From Megalonaias nervosa (Eukaryota; Mollusca; Bivalvia; Unionida; Unionidae): 64,000 nt of DNA. Below, piece after piece: positions 39,150 through 51,900 of the stretch; position 1 is the first letter of the stretch, and the number at the start of each line of letters is the position of its first letter. The notes beneath the pieces are model-generated. The model was not told where the DNA came from and ran no database searches. It saw nothing but the letters and a program-made list of their open reading frames with translations. Both the position numbers and the translations under genes were made by a program. The DNA lies in NCBI GenBank assembly GCA_016617855.1, contig JAECUM010001725.1, positions 124,001-188,000 of the forward strand, read 5' to 3'.

Positions 39150-42100
39150 TAGTAATAATAATAATAATAATGGCAACAACAAAAATACTAATGATACTAG
39201 TATTTAGTGCATGGTATTTGTTCAAAAACAAAGTCTGAAAGGTGAACCTGCATGAAGAAGTCACCTGTGTACAAAGGCCAGTTTGACTTTTTTCCCATTG
39301 TGACTGCTATTGACAGATTTGACTGTAGGTGAGTCAGTGAGGACTTGGCTTGGAGTTCCAACAAAAGAAACAGTATTCTGCCTATCTTGTCTAATGGAAT
39401 GCAAACTCACCCTAGGTTTGGCGAGGAAGTTCATCCCCACAGAAACAAAATCTTGAGAAGGAATTAGACTGGATTTCTCTAGGTTTGCAATAAGTTCCAA
39501 CTGGGTCACTGTGGACAAACATCTTGCCAAAGTAACTCCCTGAGGGCACTGGGTATCAACCAGTCTCCAAATACTTGAGGATGGGAGTCCCCAGAGACCT
39601 CATAAGGGCTGCACAACTACTCTCATCGCCCTAGTAAAGGTTCGGGGGAGGGGGGGAAGCTGAACTGAAGCTCAAAATGGAAAGACCTTCTGCTTCAGGC
39701 AAAACTGGAAGTATTTCCTTTGTCAAGCTAAACTGGGAATATGCCAATATGCATCCTGAAGGTTGATGGAAACTGCCCAGAAGTTGGGTTTTATGGCATT
39801 CCTGATGGAGATCGTAGTCTCCATCTTGAATGGCTCTTCCCAAAGGAATGTGTTTGAGGCAGAAAGACTGATTATTATCAAAAAATTTCTGCCTTCCTTT
39901 GACACCAGAAGAATCTGAAAGAAGCTGTAGACTGGTCTTTTTCCACTATATCTACTGCACCCTGGCAGAAAGGTGTGTATATCTTAATTTAACCAGTCTT
40001 GACTGGTGCAAGAGGGCTAGTCAAGTGCCCATGGGGATTTCAGAAAGAGGAATGCATGGTAGGAGAATATGCAAATCCCTAGGCCCTCTCCTCCACTGTT
40101 TTCTTGGGAAAGGTGGAGAGGTCCACAGACTTCCTCCATTGACTTTCAGGCCAAATCATCTAGCAAGGGGAGGCTGCCTGAAATGTGATTGCTTCTGGGA
40201 TTGTCCGGGCTGCTATCTCTTAAAAACTTTTGGAAAAGACACAACAGATGGTCTGGAAGACAAACTTGCTGGCCTTTTGTTTATCCCTCAGATCCTGTGA
40301 TGTCAATGTAGGAATGAGACCTCTAAAAAGCATCTCTGTTTAGAGAGGAGCAGCCATCAGAAGGTTCTTCAATGAAAAATCCAGACCTCTGAAGTAGAAA
40401 GTGCCATGGCCATGGACAAGGAACTGGAGGCAGTGGCAGGAATGTCTCTGCAGATTGGCATGTGAATCTACAGTTACAAAAGTACAAGTCTTATTAAGCT
40501 CCATCCCCTTCTGGGGCCTGACTGGGAGGTGCACCCAAGTTCCTGCCAAAATTGCTACTTGAGATGCACCAGGATGCAAGGAAGAGGGTTTAAGTAGAAA
40601 GCAGGCAAGTGGACTCTGCACCTTATCACTGGGATCAAAGGCCACAGCAAAAAAAGAGGGACAGACCACACTTTTTGTTGCCTGGAAAATTCCTTGCCCC
40701 AGATGGCCACCATCTTTTAAAATCAGCTGTATAAGAAGAGTTGTATCGAACACAGAGTGTAAATATGAGTATCCATTCAGAATTAACTGTGATAACAATA
40801 TTGTCAACTTAGTTATGGACATGTTTATGTGAATGTTGTTGTTGTTGTTGTTGTTGTTGTTGTGGGGTTTAACGCCATTTTTCAGTACATGATAGGCTAT
40901 ACATGGCAGCCAGTATTAATGGTGGAGGAAGAACCTGGGAAAACCCCGGAAAGAACCACTGACCCATGAGAAGCTACTGGCAAGCTTTCTCATATATCCA
41001 CATTGGCCAAATCCGAGACTCGAACCCATGCAGACAGAGGTGAGATGGCAGTGATCCATAACAGAGAGCGCTTTAGACCACTCGGCCACTGTTTATATGA
41101 AAGTAATTGAATTCCTACATCTGTTTATGCTGATACCTTCATTTTGATGTGACAATGTTTCAATATAGTGAGTATAGTAAGCATTGTATTATCTGTATAC
41201 TTGTTTACTAGATGGCAGTTACTACAGTACTTTTCCACTGTACAGGTATTTCAGTAGATTCTGTCAGTAAGGAATGTATGGAAATTCAAGAGTAATCTTG
41301 TTGCAAAGTAAATGATGTTAACAGCATGTTTTCATTTATTAAGACAAAATAATTCAAAAAATTATTACTGTCTTTTTTTTACAAAACAGTTGTATCTGTC
41401 ACAAATTATTTTTGAATATCACAATTATAAGTATATTTATGATCCTTTAATTACATGTTTGACATGCGTCACATATACCAACGTGGTGACCAAATGGGAT
41501 GTTGTAAAAGATATCTGTGCCAAATCCAATTTTGGAAATGTTTTGGATTTAAAAAAAAAAAATAACCATGTCATTTTTTAGTGATTTAAAGCATATGCTA
41601 TGTGTTAAATACATGTATTCCTCTGTAAGACTTTGCATCATCCTTAGAGTTTCAGGAAAGCAGTTCTTTTCTGTTTGAATTTTACCTTATTTCTCTAGTC
41701 TACTAAATATTTTCTCATTTGTTGTCAGTGTCTTTATGTTTACTGGCCCTTTCTAACAAATATCTTGCACTGGTGTTGGCACCTCATTCAACATCCCCTG
41801 CATATTACATCACTTGTGTAACTAGTAAATTATAGGCTTTAATGTCAATGCCTCTCATTTTTAACAACAAGATCTCTAAAGTCAGCACAATGCCTTTTGC
41901 AGGGTGTCAGATATATTGTAAGCATAACGTCTTTTACAGGGTGTAGATATATTGTAAGCATAATGTCTTTTACAGGGTGTCAGATATATTGTAAGCATAA
42001 TGCCTTTTACAGGGTGTCAGATATATTGTAAGCATAATGCCTTTTACAGGGTGTCAATATATTGTAAGCAATAATGTCTTTTACAGGGTGTCAGATATAT

Positions 42101-45100
42101 TGTAAGCATAATGCCTTTTGCAGGGTGTCAGATATATTGTAAGCATGTCTTTTACAGGGTGTCAGATATATTGTAAGCATAATGTCTTTTACAGGGTGTC
42201 AGATATATTGTAAGCATAATGCCTTTTACAGGGTGTCAGATATATTGTATGCATAATCTCTTTTACAGGGTGTCAGATATATTGTAAGCATAATGTCTTT
42301 TACAGGGTGTCAGATATATTGTATGCATAATGTCTTTTACAGGGTGTAGATATATTGTAAGCATAATGTCTTTTACAGGGTGTCAGGTATATTGCATGTA
42401 TAATCATCCCATTTTAGTTACAGTTATTACCTTAAAACTTATGTTACAATTAATATACATATACCAAATTTATCTACTATAGATAATGACCATTTAATTT
42501 TCAGTAGGGAGGGTGTCTGCAATTTTCTGTTAAGCTGAGATATCTTTTCTTTTATCTCAGGTCAATTAATGTTTATAATACATTGTAATACATTGGAAAT
42601 AAATGATGTTATTTTGCTATAAATCAATGCAAGATATTTTTCCCTGCTAATGACAGATGGAAATTATTTTAAAAGTGTCAGACCTCTGCTTCAGGAACTT
42701 TAAATTGCTGATGCATAATATAACTGTGGTATACCGTGGTACATATCACAGTAAGTTCAGAAATACTGTGGTATCAGAAATACTGTGGTATACAACAGAA
42801 CAAAACTTTTTAGTGGTATCCAGTTATAATGGGAAGTAACAGTGGTCCATGGCAATCTTAACTAAGTCCAACTAGAAGAAAAATCACAACTTTTAAAAAA
42901 CAATATTCAGACTGTCAGTTCTTAAGAGTGTAAAACTGACAACTGCTTTGACAGCTTGTAGAAAAAAAAATTCTGATTAAAATGGCACATAGATCTTTGA
43001 AAACCGTTTGCCCAAACACGAATACCATATGATATCAAACACTACTGTACAAATAAGAGAATAGCAATTTCTTGTCTCCTATATAATATCATACACTTAT
43101 TCAGGGTCCAACTATCACAAGGTTATTAAGTCCTCTGATCAAGGAGTTGCTTTCATGAAAATATTCTTTTGGTTTTAACATAGTTTATTATCAAGATTGC
43201 ATCCAGTTTCTGCAGTATTACTGAGAATTCACAAATTATTTTCACCAGCTATTAGGGTTATTTGGTGCCGAGTGTTGGATGTAGCCAAGTCCCCAGATGA
43301 CATCACCTGAGAATGGTAAAATTTACAACAGTCTGGCTTGACTTGGCTGGTATATAATCCAAAACACTATTATACTGTTTACACCAAAAGTAAAACAGCC
43401 AACCAGCTTAGCCTGGTTTTTAACTGATCTATATCTACATTGTGAACTTGCACAAACAGTAAACTTGCATAAACAGTAAATTTGCATAAACAGTAAACTT
43501 GCACAAACAGTAAATTTGCATAAACAGTAAACTTGCATAAACAGTAAACTTGCACAAACAGTAAATTTGCATAAACAGTATACTTGCATAAATAAGAATA
43601 CTGTCAAAACTAATTAATTGCCAGCACTAGCATTTTCCTAAAGTGCTGATTCCTTCCCATTCAAGCTCAATTACATCAGTAATTTTTGTATTCTTACAAA
43701 ACAGTAAACAATTTTAATTCTCCCACCATGCAATGTAAACACAATGAAGCAACAATATCTGGGTATTTACTTATTGGTGCCAATGATGTATGCATACAAT
43801 CATATATCTGTGCCAATGATATATGTATATAATCTAATATCGGTGCCAATGATGTATACATATCATCACCTATCAGCTTGTGTGACTTCAAAGACTGTGT
43901 GGGTTGAAAGAGCAAATCTTTACATAACTGACAAATATCACAGGAATTCTTTTCATACATTAAAAAGAATTTGCATGTTAATAATACATGTAGAAACACA
44001 TCAAATACTTTACACTGAGAATATTTAGTTGATTTATTTTAGAGCAACTACACTCAAAGCCTCTACAAAAGAAGCCATATATGTTTGTCATAATGAATAA
44101 GCTATATTTAGGCCACTTGGACTATCAAAGGAGTGATAAAAATGGATATATACAGTGGTAACACTTTTAATAAGTAAAAGATATAAATACCAACAAAACA
44201 CATAACAAAAGGCATGTGTGGGTATTATTTACTCTTTGTATCAGTGAGTAATGAGCAACTATTTTTGGACAGAAATTTACAGAATCTTGTGCATCCACTG
44301 AAAATACTTGAATTTTAGCAAGTTATTTACCTAATGCTGCAAAGGTCATTTGTTTTGTTACATGATGTTGCTGAAAAGTTCCAAAAACAGTCAATTTAAC
44401 ATTGTAATTCTCCAAGTTGAAAATTACAACTTGCAAAACTTTTCAGACCGGATAGAGATGAAGGATGTTTAAACAAAATAAAAAGCAGAGGTTGTTTATT
44501 AGCTGTGACAAATGGTCCCAACTCGAGACACAGGCCTAACCATGAAACAAATGCGTGGGTTAAAGTCAGCTTTTCACAACATTATTGTCCCACACCCTCT
44601 TCTGATGCTATCCTATTTTCACAGTGTCATAAACTCATAGTTCTCGAGAGAATGCATCTCTCAATGAAATCACATCCAGAACATTTGTTTACACTGATCA
44701 ACATCAAGTTACACAGTCAGTAAAGTTTGTTGAAAATCATTTAATTTTCAGTTGTGAAATAAAACAAAGCTATATCAATCAGTAAGGACTCAGAAAAATC
44801 CTTACCACTTTTCTGATGGGGCAAATCATTTCCCACATAATAGGCATCCTGTCTGCTACTCGCATGTTAGCCATTGACTCACAGCTGATAAATGCATCAG
44901 TAACACTGTTTAGAATGGTGTACAGTCTTAATACACTTTTATGTTGATCTGTTGTTACTGATGTTCAAAGGTGATTCTTTGTTACTATAATTTGAGGAAA
45001 TTTACACAAAACACAAACTTTCACAATATATCTCATATTTAACACAGCATCCCCTATATTTCTGCTTATTAAAATAAAATTATTAGGATTTTATTACTGA

Positions 45101-48100
45101 TATATGGACAATTTTACTTCAACAGTCAATTTTCAATCATCCTTTAAGTGAATCTTGATATTTAACTATGTTTACCTTTTTAATTTCTTAGAATTTGTCT
45201 GATAATGATAAGAATTACAATAAATGAAAATAAAATCTTCTTGTGAAACATTATATTTTCTGTCTCTGATTATTTACACTTTCAGAGGCACAAGTTATGA
45301 AGGACACAAAACAGTTTTAAAGTACCAAATACAGTACACCAAGGATTACGGTTCTATGTATTCACAATGCCAATCAAGTAGTGGAAAAATCATACACTCA
45401 ATCAAACAGATTTTTTATTATAAGTAAACAATTTTATCATAGTACCATCATGATTTGCCCAACATGATTCTTTTAGCTTTTGCAACAAAATCTGTTCCAA
45501 ACTTAAAATTATGATAAATATAAGAAAAGCTTTAGGAATGATAAGTTAACTTTCTTTATGTAGTTTTTTCTATAAACTTGTGTTTTCTACATTCTGCGAT
45601 ATAATATTTTCACCAAAGTATATGTACAGTGGTGTCACAAGAAGATATTGACTTCTGTGTCAAAATGGACAATCTAATACACAATCTTTACGACAAGAGG
45701 TCATCTGGTTGAAAGAATGTTAAGAAGAGTATGAGGAATATATCATTGTCTTTTGTTATCTATGGTCTGCTACAATAACTAATGTTTCTAAAGTGATTAT
45801 AGGTTACTGCATTTGTATAGGAAAATATGAATGAGTTTTCGGATGGGTATACTGCATGACCTTGGGTTTGCAGTATATCCATCTGACAAAATTAGTTCAT
45901 ATTTTCCCATACAAATGCAGTAACTTTTTTATTATATGCTCATTTTCTTGTTCTACCCAAGGCTTAAATATATAAACAAAAATACACTACAAGAAACAAA
46001 GTAACTGAATGAATGCCGTATTCCAAACTAAGTACACAAGCGTAGATTCATCATTACACAACAACATTATTAATGCGCACATAACTCCGCCAAGATAAAT
46101 TTGAACTTGGTTGTGTGCTAGACATAAGTTTCGAAAGAAAATGGCATTTTGGGCTACTTAAAATTGAAATCTGGAGTCATATTGTGAATGAATGCACATT
46201 GCAACAATGTTTCCATTTGATCTGGAATGAATACATTTTGGTATTTTTGTCGATTCGACAAAATTTCAGTTCTACATGAAATATACATCGGATTGAGGCA
46301 GCGAGGGAGAAGCGTTTTGACATCTGCAAGTGTGCTTCTGTTCTGTAATTGAATGTTTCAAATCATAATGTGGAAAAATATATAGTCTTTCAATTGCAAT
46401 TATCAAAAAGACGCTATGGAATTTAATGTTTATTTCATTTTGAGAGCAGTAAGGAGGATGTAACTGCACTTGGAATATAGTCGAAATTACAGTACAATTT
46501 CGAAATGTGTAATCAAGCTTGAGAACCCATGACATGGCTCATGTAATTTGGATTTGCAGAAGTAAGAAAGTACATTTTGAGGAAATTCTGGATGTAAAAC
46601 TGTAAGTATATTTTTTGCCATCTTATTACCAGCTAAAGAAGACAGTTTATGCCTTGTCACTTGCATGTTATTTGTAAGGACCCTGTCTGGCATCTACAGC
46701 TACCCTAAATCTGAAACACTGTATCAAAAAAGTTAACATGGAATGTGTCACAGGAGTTGGTATGTGGCAGTCCACGAAACACCTGCCTTAGTTCATTCAG
46801 AAACAAATTGTTTGTTTACAATAGAAAGTAGTTCCTTTATTCGCATGAATGCAATATGAATTGAGCGCGCGAGTGCAATATCGTAAAATAATGCACAATT
46901 CTGACAATGTAAAGATAACGGAGAAAAAAAAGAGCATATAATAATGAGAGATATCAGTATGAAAGATTCAGCAGTTTTAATTCTCGGAGATTTCATTTTG
47001 CCATAAATAATTTGAATAAATGATGACACTAAATTCCACTTGAAACCTCAACGTGTTTCTGACAATATCAAAAGCAACACAAGTTTAAATGTGTTGAGTG
47101 AATACTGCTTACATCAGTTGAACAGTAATCCTACCAGAAACCGAAAGGTGTAGATTGGATTTTATGTTCACATGGAGATTTGAGAGAACGTACCCTTGAT
47201 TGTGACCATAAGGCAAACTAATAGGATCTTTGTTTATCTGAAAAAAAGGTGTATCAACCCGCAACAGACAGAAATTCATTGTAAGGACACAAAAATATAC
47301 AATTTATTCTTACTTTTCCAGATCATTTGATTCAGTGTCTCAGAACCTAATATTACCTCAACTACATTCCTATGGTGTGACTGGTTTTCTTCCTATTTGT
47401 GTCGGATATCAAAGAGTTGCTGTACATGGTCAAGGTTCAGAATGGTGCGAAGTCACTTCTGGGGTACCATGGGAAGCTATTTTGGGCCCAAATTGTTTTA
47501 TTGTAAATATATGACATCCCTTTAGTTTTAGAGCACAACAAACTGCATTTATTTGCTGGAAACACAATTTACAAGGTCCTTCAGAGAGATGTTGAAAGAG
47601 TGTATAAGTATCGCAAATGGCATTTGAAAGTAACTGTGAGCACGTGTTGCTTATCAATTTAAAAAACAAGAAAAAATCTATTTGCAGTAGTTATTTAATG
47701 GGAAATGGGTGAAGCTAATGCATGGGAGTTATGTACTGTCCATGATGAGGCCACTGTATCCAAAGCTATACAATTTGGTTTATTTAAAGTAAACCTGCAA
47801 AACCTATTTAAATATATCAGTATACATGCTTTGTATCTATCTTCTGTAAGGTGTAGACTTGAATACTGTTGTGAAATTGAACACAATAAATTGAAACAGT
47901 TCAACAACATGTTTTTAAATTCATGTTTAAAATCAGGTTTGGAGTTTACCAATAACTCCCATGAACAAATCTGCAGACATTTTAATTTACCACCCTAAGA
48001 GAAGAGAAAGAGTATTGACTTTGTACTCATTTCTAAATGTATACACAGTCATTTGAATGTCCTTGTTTAAGTAAGTCAAATAACCTACTATGTTCCATGA

Positions 48101-48293
48101 AGAAATTTAAGACATGAACCAAATTTTTTCTTTTTACTGCAAACAAATTCATTCTGATCAGAAATCACAGCCTTTTAATGAGCAAAAAGTAATTTTAAGT
48201 CATTTTTAGAAACAACAGTTTTGAAAAACTGCCAGAAGGAAATACTTTATCATTTCTGAATGGACAATCTGTGTTAATGGGCAACTGACTGTA

Positions 48294-48328
<35 letters not shown>

Positions 48329-48915
48329 AAACGAACATTCTGACTATTGATTTTTCTCATGAACTTCAAGCAATCATACTATTTCCTGCAAAGGGAGAAA
48401 TATATGATTTACAAGGTTGATAGCAGCTATGCCTGAAATGTGGACCAGTCAATAAAAAGTGATATTCACTAGTGACATTCAAGACAGAAAACTATATGGA
48501 CTAGGATGTAGATTTTCTCTTACATTTTATACAGTAAAACTGCCATTCTGATCCTACAGAATCTGGATAAATGGATATTTAATGTCCTTGGATATACGAT
48601 TCTTTTTTTTATTTCAAACAAATTAATTGTTCTGCTTGCTAACATAAATATTCACCCAGCCATACTTCAAGAATACCTGATTGCCTTTTCAACTCTGAAT
48701 GAAAATAATCATGGTAACATACATGTATTTGCAACAACACTTAATACTTACTGAAAACAAGGAAAGTAATTCTCAGTGTAGGCTAAACTTACACAAATAA
48801 TCTTTTTGTCTGAGGTTCCAGCAACAAAGAGATGCTGCTTGTCATCATCAGGGTTAAACTTGATACAATATGGTACCTTTCTACTTGTGAACCTGGCTTT
48901 ACATTGACCTGTAAG

Positions 48916-48966
<51 letters not shown>

Positions 48967-51900
48967 GTTGTTTTGTTCACCTGGTTAACATCTGCCAAGA
49001 GCCAAAGACAACAGCAGAAAGGTGGTCCATAGGATACTTTCTATACCAATTTCTCCAATGCTGCTGACTGCATTAATTTTATGAAAAAAGTATTTCAATA
49101 TTTCTACACAGTAAACTTCTGAAAACTGGACTTCTCCAATCTGGAATTCTCTATAAACTAGCAATTTTGACTTGGAACAGATTTTTTCTTACAAACTCTT
49201 TGTTCTAAAAGTTGCTATAATAAGGCAGCGGGAAGCATTTCATAGAAATTGTAGGTCTCCTGCAGGAACTTAAAGTTTGAAATTCAGCAAGTTCATTGCT
49301 ATCTCAAGAGTAAACAAACATTTGGAAACAATAAGAGAGAGTAGTTCAGTAGCTTGGACAGTGAAAAATGACAATGCTTATTCAATAATTCTCCAGATAC
49401 TGGCTTACATGAATGTGGTTATATTAATCTATGTGTATCTCCATTAATTTATTAAGTTTGTGTTGTTATATTTACCAGATGAAATGGATACATGCATTTT
49501 CTGAATACATCATATTACTGATGTTTATGCAATACTACTGATGCTTTAGTTCTGTGCCTTCCATGCTTTTTTTATCCCATGATATACCAACTTTGTGATA
49601 AAAAAGATAAAACTATTGCAACAATATTAATTACTTCTTAATAATATGAACTAATAGTGTAGGAATTTATTTCAAAAGGCCTCGGAATGTAGTCTGCTCT
49701 TTTGCACTTCTTAAAAATAACCCTCTGAAAAATAGACATTTCCATCTGTCTCATTAAGTGTTTAGTTTTCAAAAGCGTCACTGTAGTTTTTGCAATTTTT
49801 GAAAGGCCTCAAATCCAGAATTTTTTGTGTTGGTCAAATTCTCTTACAAACTTTTTTTAAATTAAAAAGCTGTGCAAGTTTTTCTCATTTTTAGTACTGA
49901 CATCCATTATCTGATGGTGGTTCAGCGTGATCTGCACAAATATCAAACACTTTCAACAAAATACTTCATGGAAATTTTGGTCAAATTCTCTTACACCACT
50001 TCAAAAAAAGTTATTACATTTTATATATTTTTAGTAACAGCAACCATACTTGAAGGTACAGCGGCATCATTTGTATAAACTTAAAAGCCCTTCAAGCCTG
50101 GAAAAAATCTGGTCAAAATCTATAGAGTTGATTTTGAGAATAAGTCATTTAAAGAATTTTCACTTTTTCTAGTGGCTAAAGTTGATGACAAATCATCATG
50201 TACACACCTCAAAGCTCATAATACCATAATGTTTTTTGTTAAATTTGGTCAAAATTTGCTCAGCATTTTCTAAGAAAAAGCCATTTAAAGGCTTGCTGTT
50301 TTTAGTAATGACTACCATATTGCTCCCTGTAAAATCATATTTATGCTGGTGAAGCAGTTTTCAAGAAGACATTTTCACAACTGCGAATGGATGACATATG
50401 ATGGATGAAGGGCCTTAAAGCAAGGTAAGCTAACAACAACTACTAAAATATTTGGGGATAATCTGGCATTTGAGGAATATAGTGGTATTATTACATTATG
50501 CTTTACCACAGTAACCAAATATGTATCCTCATTGTAACACATTTTTGGAAAATGTGCGCTAAACATGTTGAAAATGGCAATCTGAGTTGCCCTATATAAC
50601 ACTGATCATTATTAATATCATAATGGACTAGAATTCAAGATACTTTTATTGTGCACTTGAAATACTGACATTTAACCAGACAGATACTGTATTATAGCAT
50701 GAGTGAACAGTCATTAAGAAAATAATAGTTATCATACATGTATATCACAAAATGACTGATCAGAATCTCTTAAATCTAACTGAAACTATTCCTTTTAATA
50801 ATGTCTAAAAACATGGTTGTTGGATTAGAAGATAAGTTTGTAAATCAGCTGAAAAATATGTTCCCATTTTGACACTTTACAAATAGGAATTGACATTATT
50901 ATTTTAATGAGGTACTAACTGTCAAAGATTCTTTAACTGCAGCAAACCACAAATTTAAAGACCAACACTGATTTTTCTTTGGAAACAATGCATGTATGAC
51001 TGGCACAAATTCATAAGAAGTCTATTTGTGAAAACCCCATGGTGATATAGTCATCTGTTTGGGAGTAATAGAAAAATTAATATTTTCAACACAGCCACCA
51101 TTGCCATATTAAGTACTGGTCTCCATCTCAAATGACTTTCCGTTTAGGAGCTGCAATAAAAAGATTTTTCAATATAGCCACCGTGGTGGCCACAGTGAGG
51201 GTCATTTTGCACCCTTTTCATTTAGGACCAGGCAGACATCATAAAGTCTTCTAATGAAATGCCAAAGTCAAAGTGACTTTCCATCTAAGAGGAGTGGTGA
51301 TAATATGATTTTGAAGATGGCTATCATTGTGGCCATAATAAACATCAGCACTATTTTAGTTTAGGACCAGCAAGACTTTACAAAAGTCCTCCAGTGTATA
51401 GGACTTTGTGTTTTATAGGCAGTAGCAATAAACAAGATTTTCAAGATGGCTGCCATACTGGCTACATTAGACGTCATTTCCATTAAGGACTGACTAGACA
51501 TCATAAGAAGTGTTTGGTCAACCACAAAGTTGATATGACCAGCCATCTGGGAGAAGAAGCAATATTAGGATTTTCAAGATTGCCATTGTGCTGGCCATAC
51601 TGGAAGTCCAATCGGCACCAATTTATCATGACCAACTATGATATCATAAGAAGTCTTTCAGTGAAAATCACATAATAATATCACCACTCATTATGTAGTG
51701 ATAACAGTTTTTTCAAGATAACCACTGTGTTGGCCATCTTGGATGGTTGAGTGGTACCATTTTCATTATTACGACCATGTAGTTTAATTACCGGTGTGTT
51801 AAAATTTGAATTCTTTTTATTTCATTTTTGTATCATTATATTTTATTATGATGATGATTATGTTCATGGGATCTGATATTTTTGAAAAAATCATCGTGTT

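Larger units (their letters stand above)
36930..40825 (-). mobile_element. Decayed DIRS-like retrotransposon, copy D5, in a CDC40 intron
   Basis: A gag C-terminal/linker run covers 40340-40822. RT follows ([63 protein letters not shown]; 39400-39905). RNase H ([12 protein letters not shown] near 38180-38220, where DAS-SGWGAHL is typical; [20 protein letters not shown]-like, 37890-37950) and the recombinase region ([14 protein letters not shown] 37510-37570; [20 protein letters not shown] near 37010-37090) complete it. About 600 bp of unrelated, microsatellite-bearing DNA (38640-39240) separate RT from RNase H. RNase H also holds a two-copy duplication. It is sense to CDC40. Confidence 0.8.

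Noticed and set aside
40340..40822. 160-codon minus frame as an independent gene
   Set aside because: It is in line with the gag C-terminal/linker of DIRS copy D5, directly upstream of its RT.
41885..42400. CRISPR-like regular repeats
   Set aside because: There are no unique spacers between units, the period is continuous, the host is eukaryotic and no cas genes are present. The same holds for the 57-bp and 39-bp arrays.
43323..43607. 94-codon minus frame with repeated [17 protein letters not shown]
   Set aside because: It is a translation of the 17-bp tandem array (3 units make 17 codons).
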